From positions 1 to 53,176 of the forward strand of contig JAFSIZ010000149.1 in the NCBI GenBank assembly GCA_017439555.1: a stretch of 53,176 bases of DNA, given 5' to 3'. Positions 8,210-17,300 of the stretch are shown piece by piece. The notes beneath the pieces were generated by a model. The model worked only from the letters and a program-made list of their open reading frames with translations. It searched no databases and was not told the DNA's origin. Numbering within the stretch: the first letter of the stretch is position 1; each line of letters starts with the position of its first letter. The stretch comes from Oscillospiraceae bacterium. GTDB taxonomy: Bacteria > Bacillota > Clostridia > Oscillospirales > JAAYXM01. The translations under genes and the position numbers were made by a program.

Positions 8210-8242
8210 AGCGCGTGGAGCTTTCCACGCGCTTTTTCTTTT
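8210..8242 (+). terminator. Rho-independent terminator of the small peptide gene
   Basis: Stem AGCGCGTGGA (8210-8219) with TCCACGCGCT (8224-8233), tetraloop GCTT, then TTTTTCTTTT. Confidence 0.9.
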
Positions 8243-8274
8243 GTAAAATCTGCGTAAGTTTCTCTTGACATATG

Positions 8275-8283
8275 TGGTATACT
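8275..8283 (+). promoter_or_regulatory. Extended -10 promoter candidate before the Mrp-type ATPase
   Basis: TGGTATACT fits the extended -10 pattern TGnTATAAT. A perfect TTGACA (8265-8270) is nearby but too close to pair with it and has no good -10 of its own at 17 bp. Confidence 0.4.
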
Positions 8284-8320
8284 TATTTACGGAATATAAA
8301 CGCGAAAGGAAGTTTTTGAT

Positions 8321-9148
8321 ATGAGTGAGACCTGCACACACGATTGCGGCAGCTGCTCGAAGAAATGCGGAGACAGGAGTGCGCCGCAGAGCTTTCTTGC
8401 AGAGCCGAATAAATACTCTAAGATAAATAAGGTTATAGGAATCGTCAGCGGTAAGGGCGGCGTCGGCAAATCTCTTGTGACCTCGCTGCTTGCTGCTTCA
8501 ATGCAGAAAAGAGGAAGAAACGCCGCAGTTCTCGATGCGGATATAACAGGGCCGTCAATCCCGAAGGTGTTCGGGGTACACGGACCTCTGACGGGCGACG
8601 AAAAGGGCCTTATTCCGGCAAAAAGCAACGGAGGGGTACAGATAATGTCTGTCAACCTTATGCTCGAAAATGACACGGATCCCGTCGTCTGGCGCGGACC
8701 TGTCATCGCAACAGCGGTAAAGCAGTTTTGGACAGACTCTGTCTGGAACGATGTTGATTTTATGTTCGTCGATATGCCTCCCGGCACAGGTGATGTGCCG
8801 CTCACAGTGTTCCAGTCTCTCCCGATAGACGGCATAGTCGTTGTCACAAGTCCGCAGGAGCTTGTAACGATGATCGTTGACAAGGCAGTGAAGATGGCTG
8901 ATATGATGAAGGTGCCTGTGCTCGGAATCGTCGAGAATATGGCATATTTTGAGTGTACAGCCTGCGGTGAGCGCCATTATATCTATGGCGAGAGCAACAC
9001 TGATAAACACGCGGCAGAGCTTTCTGTGGACACAGTCTGCCATATTCCGATAAAGCCTGAGCTTGCTGCATTCTGCGATGCAGGCCGCATAGAGGAGTTC
9101 CCCTGCGCCTGGCTCGATGAGCTGCTCGATAAGATAGAGAAGCTTTAA
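8321..9148 (+). CDS. Mrp/NBP35-family iron-sulfur carrier ATPase
   Basis: A 275-residue cytosolic P-loop ATPase of the MinD/Mrp type that carries or assembles [4Fe-4S] clusters for apo-proteins. Deviant Walker A GKGGVGKS at 44-51; LDADITGPS (71-79) and MPPGTGD (152-158) are diagnostic Mrp motifs. The C-terminal CTAC (Cys212, Cys215) is the bridging cluster site of the dimer. The N-terminus adds a cysteine cluster, CTHDCGSCSKKC (5-16), like the ferredoxin-like NBP35 extension, which is common in Clostridia. GAAAGGAAG precedes the ATG. It has its own promoter region and is not clearly linked to neighbours. Confidence 0.92.
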   Translation: MSETCTHDCGSCSKKCGDRSAPQSFLAEPNKYSKINKVIGIVSGKGGVGKSLVTSLLAASMQKRGRNAAVLDADITGPSIPKVFGVHGPLTGDEKGLIPAKSNGGVQIMSVNLMLENDTDPVVWRGPVIATAVKQFWTDSVWNDVDFMFVDMPPGTGDVPLTVFQSLPIDGIVVVTSPQELVTMIVDKAVKMADMMKVPVLGIVENMAYFECTACGERHYIYGESNTDKHAAELSVDTVCHIPIKPELAAFCDAGRIEEFPCAWLDELLDKIEKL

Positions 9149-9229
9149 GAATTAATGTAAACTTTTCACGAAAAAAGGCAAATACAGAAACGGAAAGCTA
9201 TGAGATAATAAATCCGGAGGTGGATGATT

Positions 9230-9715
9230 ATGTCAAATGAAGTAAAAATCGTTCCGGCTAAGGAAGAGCATCTTCAGGCTGCAGGAGATATTGCGATTGC
9301 TGCATGGACACCGATACGCGCCGTGTTCCGTGAGCGTATGGGAGACGAGCTTTATGAGTCTCAGTTCGCAGGCTGGCAGGAAGCTAAGCGCAAGGGTGTT
9401 GAGATGGGGCTCAGAAGCGGAAGAGGCTATGTTGCCATGATAGGCGACAGAGTCGTCGGTTTTATAAGCTATGCTGTCAATGAAGAGACGAAAACAGGCG
9501 AAATCTGCGGAAATGCCGTTGATCCGGAAATCCGCGGTATGGGCATCGGTCCGAAGATGTATGCCTTTGTGCAGGAGAAGATGCGCGAAGAGGGCATGAT
9601 TTATGCAACGGTAAACACAGGGCTTGACGATGGCCACACACCTGCGCGCCGCGCCTATGAGAAGGCAGGCTTTGAGAAAAATCTTCCGAGTGTCAGATAC
9701 TTCAAAAAGCTCTGA
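9230..9715 (+). CDS. GNAT-family N-acetyltransferase
   Basis: A 161-residue acyl-CoA-dependent acetyltransferase. The acetyl-CoA pyrophosphate loop is RGMGIG (102-107) after the beta-strand GNAVDPE; the C-terminal ARRAYEKAGFEK (139-150) is the usual RimI/GNAT closing motif. The substrate cannot be predicted. Two ATGs are possible (9224 and 9230); GGAGGTGG at 9216-9223 abuts the first but is correctly spaced from the second. It stands alone before a tRNA gene. Confidence 0.85.
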   Translation: MSNEVKIVPAKEEHLQAAGDIAIAAWTPIRAVFRERMGDELYESQFAGWQEAKRKGVEMGLRSGRGYVAMIGDRVVGFISYAVNEETKTGEICGNAVDPEIRGMGIGPKMYAFVQEKMREEGMIYATVNTGLDDGHTPARRAYEKAGFEKNLPSVRYFKKL

Positions 9716-9746
9716 AAAAATTTTTTGAAAAATTTCGAAAAAACAC

Positions 9747-9775
9747 TTGACATTCGGGCGAAAAGTGACTATAAT
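9747..9775 (+). promoter_or_regulatory. Consensus promoter of tRNA-Leu
   Basis: TTGACA (9747-9752), 17 bp, TATAAT (9770-9775): both hexamers match consensus exactly, as expected for a stable-RNA gene. Confidence 0.92.
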
Positions 9776-9808
9776 ATTAACGTTGTCGCAAGAGCGGCAG
9801 CGTAATAT

Positions 9809-9893
9809 GCGAGTGTGCTGGAATAGGCAGACAGGCACGTTTGAGGGGCGTGTGTCAATCGACGTATGGGTTCAAGTCCCATCACTCGCACCA
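9809..9893 (+). tRNA. tRNA-Leu(GAG)
   Basis: Acceptor GCGAGTG (9809-9815) pairs with CACTCGC (9883-9889); CCA is encoded at 9891-9893. The anticodon stem CACGT/GCGTG encloses TTGAGGG with anticodon GAG. A long variable arm and the T-arm ATGGG-TTCAAGT-CCCAT complete a class II tRNA-Leu. It is a single-tRNA transcript with perfect promoter and terminator. Confidence 0.96.
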
Positions 9894-9897
9894 AAAG

Positions 9898-9930
9898 ACC
9901 TGCAACACCAAGAGGTGTTGCAGGTTTTTT
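9898..9930 (+). terminator. Terminator of tRNA-Leu
   Basis: Perfect 12-bp stem ACCTGCAACACC (9898-9909) with GGTGTTGCAGGT (9914-9925), loop AAGA, then TTTTTT. Confidence 0.95.
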
Positions 9931-9943
9931 GCATTTTAAGAGA

Positions 9944-9958
9944 GTGTTGCAGGTTTTT
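9944..9958 (+). repeat. Duplicated right arm of the tRNA-Leu terminator
   Basis: GTGTTGCAGGTTTTT repeats bases 9915-9929 exactly, 14 nt after the terminator. It could pair with the left arm of the terminator as an alternative, longer-loop hairpin. Confidence 0.7.
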
Positions 9959-9965
9959 GTTACAA

Positions 9966-9994
9966 TTGCATTTTGCCGTGATATGTGATAATAT
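9966..9994 (+). promoter_or_regulatory. Promoter of the leucine-rich repeat gene
   Basis: TTGCAT (9966-9971), 17 bp, TAATAT (9989-9994), about 57 nt before the start codon at 10051. Confidence 0.5.
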
Positions 9995-10050
9995 AAAAAA
10001 ATCGGGAGTGTGAGATTCCCATATGACAATCCGAAAGTGAGTGTCCGGAA

Positions 10051-11334
10051 ATGCGAGATACAATAGTTGATGAGCGTCCTGCAGAAACTGAACCTTTGCA
10101 GGAGGAAAAGAAAAAATTGCCCACGCCGCTGCTCTATATTCCTGAGGGAACAGAGCAGATAGAGCGATATGCCTATTATGAGCGTGATGATATTGAGGTC
10201 GTGGTTTTTCCGGACAGTGTCGAGGAGATATGCGGCAATGCCTTTATGGGATGTGTCAGGATATCCGAGATAGTTCTGCCGCCGAGAGTTAAAACGATAG
10301 GCTGGAATGCGTTTTCGGATTGCAAATCGCTCCACCGCGTTGTTATTCCGTCGGGAGTAACCTCGATTGGCTGGGGAGCGTTCAAGGGCTGTACAGGCCT
10401 TGGAGAGCTCGTTATTCCGCAGAATGTCAAAACTATCAAGGAATGTGCGTTTGAGGGCTGTATGAGCCTTGCGTTGCTTGTTCTGCCTGTGGTATTCCGC
10501 GGAAGAACGGATGATATGGGCATTCCGCCGACTACAACGGTTGTGTTTGAAAACCGCCCTGCAGAGGATGAGGCGTCGAAGAAAGCGCCGGAAGCTGCCA
10601 CGAAAGAGACAGCTTCGCCTTTTGGCGGACAAGGCATATTGAAAAAGATAAGCTCCTTTGTCGGCACTTCAAAAACCGAAGCTGAGGAAAAGCCGCAAGG
10701 TGAGAGCGAGATAAAAAAAGCAATCGGCGGCGCATTTGCCTCTGTTATGAACACAGTTACTGCTGCTGCCGGGCAAATCACAGACAAGATTGGCGAGGTG
10801 GCAGGCGCAGCGTTATCGCAGGAAAAGGGCAAAGAAGCGCCGGTCGCAGAGCCGTCTGCACTGGAAACACCTGTGCAGCAAATGCCGCCGCAGGCAGAAC
10901 GCAGCGAGCCGGAGAAAGCTGCTCCAAAAGCTCCGCCGATAGCCGCGTGGGCACATAAAAATGACCCGACGCTGACGCGGTTTGAGGTGCCGGAAGGTAC
11001 GAGGATAATCGGTGCAGGTGCGTTTGAAGGTTGCTTTGCGCTTTGCGAGGTTGTCATTCCTTCGTCCGTTGAGGTGATAGGGGCTTCCGCCTTTGCAGGC
11101 TGTATGAGTCTCAGGGAAATAGCTCTTCCTGTCGGGCTTAAAAGGATTGAATCGAAAACCTTTGCAAACTGCAAGATGCTTGAAAAGGTATATATCCCCG
11201 AAGGCGTTGAGGAAATCGGTTTCAATGCCTTTGACGGGTGTCTGAGGCTTACCGATATCAGGATTCCGGAAAGCGTCAGGTCAATAGCGCCGACGGCGTT
11301 TGCAGGATGTATAAGCTTGCCGTTTAAGGCATAA
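10051..11334 (+). CDS. BspA-like leucine-rich repeat protein without signal peptide
   Basis: A 427-residue protein with two blocks of LRR_5 (BspA/Treponema) repeats of about 23 residues with the pattern IGxxAFxGCxxLxxVxIPxxV: block one at about 28-150 and block two at 305-427. Between them lies an Ala/Glu/Lys/Pro-rich linker (165-300) containing possible amphipathic helices (195-205, 222-255). There is no N-terminal signal peptide, lipobox, sortase motif, SLH domain or membrane helix, which is unusual because most BspA-like proteins are exported adhesins. It may act in the cytoplasm or leave by an unknown route. The ribosome site is weak (GTGAGTG). It converges with the giant lyase gene. Confidence 0.85.
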   Translation: MRDTIVDERPAETEPLQEEKKKLPTPLLYIPEGTEQIERYAYYERDDIEVVVFPDSVEEICGNAFMGCVRISEIVLPPRVKTIGWNAFSDCKSLHRVVIPSGVTSIGWGAFKGCTGLGELVIPQNVKTIKECAFEGCMSLALLVLPVVFRGRTDDMGIPPTTTVVFENRPAEDEASKKAPEAATKETASPFGGQGILKKISSFVGTSKTEAEEKPQGESEIKKAIGGAFASVMNTVTAAAGQITDKIGEVAGAALSQEKGKEAPVAEPSALETPVQQMPPQAERSEPEKAAPKAPPIAAWAHKNDPTLTRFEVPEGTRIIGAGAFEGCFALCEVVIPSSVEVIGASAFAGCMSLREIALPVGLKRIESKTFANCKMLEKVYIPEGVEEIGFNAFDGCLRLTDIRIPESVRSIAPTAFAGCISLPFKA

Positions 11335-11366
11335 AAAAACAGGCTGTAAATTACAGCCTGTTTTTT
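11333..11366. terminator. Bidirectional terminator between LRR gene and giant lyase gene
   Basis: ACAGGCTG (11339-11346) with CAGCCTGT (11354-11361), followed by TTTTTT and preceded by AAAAAA, so it works for the plus-strand LRR gene and the minus-strand lyase gene. Confidence 0.9.
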
Positions 11367-11372
11367 GTTGTT

Positions 11373-14300
11373 TTATTTCGCGATATAGTCGAGAATTCTC
11401 TTAATGAGAACTGCGACTTCTGCGCGTGTTGTGTAATCGGTCGGAGCAATCTTGCCGCTCTTTCCGTTTACAAGGCCGCTTGCAATGAGCGCCTTGACTG
11501 CATCCTTTGCATATTCTGCGACGGAAGCGAAATCGGGGTAAGACACCTCATCCGTCGCCTCCGGCGCCACCTTCCCCTCAAGGGGAAGGCTATTAAGCGC
11601 GCGGTATACAATCGTCATCATATCCTGACGTGTGATTGTATTACGCGGAGCATACTTATTGTCGCCGATGCCGTTTACAATACCTGTGTTTCTTGCAATC
11701 GCAAGCTCCGGAGCAAAGTAGTCGGAAGCCGCTACATCTGCGAAGTTCTCTGTATTCTCGCTTGTCAATTTGAAAGCGCGGACAAGGAGAAGCGCAAAGT
11801 CAGCTCTCGTGATGTTTGCTGCCGGTGAGAAGGTGTTCTCGCTTGTGCCCTTTATGATTCCTTCGTCCGCAAGAGCGTTGATGGAATCTGCCGCCCATGT
11901 GTGAGCGCCAAGGTCAACAAAACGCATTTTTGCATCATCACCTGAGGTTGTGCCGTCGTCATTTGACGGACCGCCCGGGAGATCGGTCCCTACATCCGTC
12001 TTGTCGTCTGACGGTGTTGACGGAGCCGGAGCAGCTCCACCACCGCCGCCACCGCCACCGCCGGAAGTGCCCGGTGTGCTCGGTGTTGAAGGTGTCGAAG
12101 GTTCGCTCGGAGTAGAAGGTGTGGTCGGTGTCTGCGAGCCTGCACCTGTGGTTGCACCGTAGACCGTAACAGTGAAGTAGATTGTGCTTGTTCTGCCGTT
12201 TTCGTCTGTCGCGTCGATAGCGAAGAGGCCTTCACCTGTCTGGTTCGGAGTTGGTTTCCAAGTGACGGTTGCCGTCTCGGCATCAAAGCTTGCGCCTCTC
12301 GGGAGCTGGCGTACAGAGTAGACAACGCCTGCATCGGAATCCTGTGCCTCTGCATTGATCTTAACGTTGATTGTGCTGTTTGCAGATGTTGAGAGATTAT
12401 CGGGAAGCTCATCGAATATAGGAGCCTGGTTGTCTTCGTATGACATCGGGATTGTGAAGTGTGCACCGATCTCAACGTCATAGACATAACCGAGATCCTC
12501 ATGCTCTGCATCGACATATCTGTCAATCGTTGTAATTCCTGCAAGGTCAAGACGTGCGGTGTTTGCGCCTGTCTTCGTTGCGCCATAGATTACAAACGAG
12601 GAGTTGCCGAGTCGATCTCTGTCCTGAACAAACATTCTGTCTGCAAGGTCTGCGACCTCTTCCTCAGTGACGTCGCGGTCAAACTCAACATCGATCCAGT
12701 TGTCGAATGAGAGCTCTTGCTGGAAGTCGATAACTCTTCCTTCGAGAGCCGCATCAAGGCCTTCGACCTTTTCGGTTTCGTTGCCTATCATCTCACCGTC
12801 GTTTACATAGGTGTAGATGTTATCGCCGTTCTCATTGATTGTCCATACGCCGACAAAGCCGCGGAAATCAAAGAGATTGTCGATTGTATAGGTGACGCTG
12901 TTGTTCTGAGTGTAGACGACATAATCTGTGCGTCCGTCAACGAGCTTGACCTTGACAGCCTTTGCACTGTCAGATTTGCCAGGAGTTCCGTCCTTGACGG
13001 TGACAGGAACAGATTCGATTGACTCAATATATCTCTCCTTGTTATATGGCTCGATAACTGTCGTGAAGAGCGTGTCGAGATCCTTGCCCTTACGTCTTAC
13101 AAGCATATATTCAAGGTGATTCATAGCTGCAAGGTTTGCCGGAGTTCTCGGCGGCATACCGTTTGCAAGAGTTACCTCGTCAACTATAAAGTCATTGACC
13201 ATCGTCATACGGAGGTGGATATCCATATTCGTGTTTCTTGAGAGCTTTCTGAAGTCGTCGATCTTATAATCTATCCAGAAATCGGAAACTCCCGGATTGT
13301 CTGCGCGATGGATATCAAAGAGCCATGTATATCCGACAGGATATTTGAGGAGCGTGTAGTTATTACCGACATTTGTCCACGGGTCGTTGCCGAACGGGAC
13401 ATTTGCGCCGGCATATGTGCCGCCCACCTGCTGCTCAAACTCGAGTGAGCTTGTCGGCTGGGTGTGGGAGTTTGCGTGGAATGAATAGAGATGGTCATCT
13501 CCGCCGAGGACCTTGAAGAAGTCGATACCGTAGGAAACGTCGCTGTCATAGTCAACCATAACGATTGTTCTGCGATATTCGTCGGTTACCGTGTAGGACG
13601 GTGTGCCGTCAACATCGAGAACCTTGACGCGTGTATCCTTTGCATCATAGTGGAGCGGAACATGAGAAAATGCGCTTCTCGTCTGGCTGGTTTCGTTTAC
13701 GACGACAGCATTGTGAGAAATTGTCGGGTTCATCCACTGTGCGCGGTTCGGATCGTGACCTGTTGCTTCAGGATAGCCGAGGTCGGTTGTCATACCGATA
13801 CCGAAGGCTTCGATACCGAGGCTCAGCTGATCGTGGTTATTATGCGAGGTAGCGCCGCCGAAATAGAGCCAGAAGTCACGCTGTGTATCGCGGAATACGC
13901 TTGTACCTGTCGCCTTGTGAAGTGTACCTGAGCGGAGTATTGCAAGACCGTAGTCAGAGAGCATCGAGCTCTTGTCATAGTTCCATTCGCCGTATTCCTT
14001 GATGATATCTTCGACCTCGCTCTTTAAGCTTTCGGGGTTCTTTGTGAATACGTCATAATGGAGATTTCCAAGATCTGAGCCCTTGACGAAATACATATGC
14101 TGTGCAATCTCGACAGCTATATCATAATCGATATCACGCATATACTTGAAGCTGTCAATCATAACGCTGTCGTTATCCGGAAGTATCGGATAGCCTGCTG
14201 CACTACCGCCGTCGCCGACAGCCGGAACACCGCGGCGAACAAGCGTTACATACGGATAGGACTGAATCATACCGACATATTTCGGATGCTCATAGAGGCT

Positions 14301-17300
14301 CATTCCGTTGTATTCGGGGTATCTTGCAAGTGTGTTTGCAACCTCAGTGAGCTGAGTTACCCACATTCGGTTATAACCGAACGCAGATTCCGATCCCTGA
14401 CCGTCACGTCCGACGGAATTTACAAGAGACTGGTTGACGCCACCGCCGGTGTTATAGCTCGTTGAGTCTGACTTTGAGTATGCAAATACCCAGTCAATCA
14501 TTTTATCGGTATCCGGATGTGTGTCGAGAACGACTGCCGCCATAGCGCAGGAGTTCTGGTGCATACCTGTGTTACCCATACTCATTGCGCTTGAAACCGC
14601 ATCATATGTCTCGCGGAGGATTCCGTCCTCACAGTTGCGACGAATCTTTTCCGGAGTGGACTTGTCGTTTTCGAGATTGAATTTCTTTGCCTTCTGCGAG
14701 AGATACTTTACAACCTCAGGATCATCATATGCAGGGAAGAATGCATCATATGCTGCGATGAAGTCCTGACCGAGATATGTCTCCCAGATGGAGCCGATGA
14801 TCTTACCGCGGACAGCACCGCCGTCTGAGTTTGCAAAGCGTGTGAGATACGGACGGAGGTCATAGCCCGGATATACGTCTGCGATTCTGTCAACGAGGAC
14901 AGCGCCGACGCGGCCATACTTGATGTCGCCGGTATACATATATGCTTCTGCGAGGTCATTGATTGCGCGGTTGATGAGACCGGGGCTTCCCGAGCCTACA
15001 GAATCATACCAGATTCCGCAGTGCATAATGTAGCCGATATAGGTGTGAACCTCCTTGACGCCGTTTGAGTATGTGCGGCCCGGAGTATAGCCCATACCTG
15101 TGTCAACGCCCCAGCGTGTCGGATCCTCGCCCTCGGAGAGAACGATGGTTGACGGATGGTTTTCACTGCCGATTTCCGGATAGAGGACGTTCTTCATATA
15201 GTCAACTTCGCCGTTTGTCTCTTCGACAAGCTTTGCGTTTCTCTCTTCTGCAAGCTTGATGTTATAGATGCCGTGCTCGTCGCGTCCGAGCTCATAGAGA
15301 GAAGCAAAGTCATTTGACGGGAAGCGTCTCTTACAGCTCGGGCACTGTACCTTCCACGGATCGTTCATAACATCGACAATATACGGATAATGTCCGTTTG
15401 TGTCATAGAGATACTCTCCGCAATAGCGGCAATACCACTGCTGTGGGTCATTTCTGTAGCCGATAGCCGATGTTCTCGGGAGTCCTTCGCCCGGGATCAT
15501 CTCATAGAGGAAGTCCATCTTATCGAGATATTTGTCTGCACGCTTTACTGCAGATTTGCGGAGTGATACTGCCCAGCCGTATTTTTGTGTGTTCTCCTGA
15601 GCTGCGGCAACCATTTCGTCTGTATAATAGGTTCTTCCGACCTTGCCTGCGCGGACGGAGAGGTTTGCAACACCTTCAACCGTGTCTTCGCCGATTGTTA
15701 CTGTCGCGGTGATCTCAGCCGATCCCTCATTGCCCGAAGTGACAACGCCTGATGCATCGACCGTTGCAACAGCTTCATCGGAGCTTGCCCACTCGACTGT
15801 TGCGCCCGTCATATCGACATCCTTGCCAAGACCTGTCTTTGCAACTGCAGTAAGCTGAGCTGTCTTTCCGTTCGGAGAGATTGTGAAGCTGTCTGCCGTG
15901 ATTTCAACCGCTGCAAAGCCATCGGGCTCAACGGTGATTTCTGCAGTTGCCTCAAACGGAGGCTCGTTGAAGTATGCGATTGTTGCCGTTATTGTTGCGT
16001 TGCCGATTGCGTTTGCAGTCATAACGCCATCTTCATCAAAGCTTACGACACCATCATCGGAGCTCTTCCACGTTACCGTCATCTTGGACGGGTCGAGGAT
16101 TGCGCCCGATGCGAGCGTTGCATGAACTCCGAGCTTTATCTGCTCTGTGACATAGAATGTTCTTCTGTCTGTGTCGAGAGTTGCAACGTTGATGTCACTT
16201 CCGTCAACCGTGACGTGGATTTCCTTTGTCAAGGTATCATTTCCGGAAACAGCGGTGAGCCTGATTGTTGTCTCGCCTGCCGCAATCGCCTTGATGACAC
16301 CGTTTTCATCGACTGTTGCAACATTTTTGTCTGCGCTTTCATAGCTTATGGAAGCAAACGGATCAGCTTCCTGTGCATATGTCTGCTGCCAGTTATACTT
16401 ATAACCGTCTGTCGTGAGAAGCGTTGCCTCAAGTGATGCCTCATCGCCGACAATGAGAGCATATTCGCTCTTTGCCGTTGTTATATCTGCAATACCCGGA
16501 AGGGCTTTGAGAGCCTTGAAGCGAAGCTCATATATCATCTGGTGATAGTTTCTGCCACCGCTCGCGCCTGCGACAAATCTGAACTCATGGACACCTGCCG
16601 TGAGGTATAGCGAACGCAGATTCTTCGGTTCTGCCGTTGCGTTTCTGCCGCTTGCCCAATATTCATATGTTCCGATATAGTTGCCGTCGCAATAGATATC
16701 GCCGTCAAGCGCGTTGTAGTTGTTGTAATATCCGCGGAGGACTATCTGATATGCGCCCTCATACGGAACATCAACCTTAATGACGAGAGAGCGACCCTCT
16801 GCGTTTGTATTGATTGTATATCCTTCTGTTGTGAAGCCGCCGGTAACTGCGGAGCTGTGAGACTGCTCCATATCAATTTCCCAGCCATGCTCTTCAAGCG
16901 TGACGTTCTTCGGCTTTGTCGGGTGAGCCTCATTGAATCTGATTATGAAGTCGCGGAGGTCTGTCTCCGTTACTTCGATTTCAATCTTGTTTGTCTCAAC
17001 CGTTGCGCCGTTGAGCGTTACCTTCGCATAAACCGTTGCGATTGCACCGAAGATTTCACCGAATATGAGATTGTTTTCATCGATTGAGACGCCGCCGACA
17101 GGATCGCTTTCAACAACCCATTCGATATCGGCTGCATCGATGTCTGCCGCATAGCCGCTTTCCATCATACCTGTGATGATGAGCTGTTCGTCGCGGAGAT
17201 ATCCGACTGATCCACACTCTGCAAGAGAAGCGGATACGATCTTTGAAGAGTCTGTTACTCTGATCTCAGCGACAGCGGCGGCACCTGCGTCTCCGAGCAG

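Noticed and set aside
8265..8293. TTGACA as -35 of a normal 17-bp promoter for the Mrp-type gene
   Set aside because: At 17 bp the -10 would be TACGGA, a poor match; the extended -10 at 8275-8283 fits better.
9769..10632. A 287-codon minus-strand frame across tRNA-Leu and the LRR gene
   Set aside because: It runs through the tRNA and its terminator and mirrors the LRR reading frame.
12020..12170. Tandem repeats in the lyase as a possible CRISPR or minisatellite
   Set aside because: These encode the Pro/Thr/Ser and Gly-run linker in frame; no direct-repeat/spacer periodicity.
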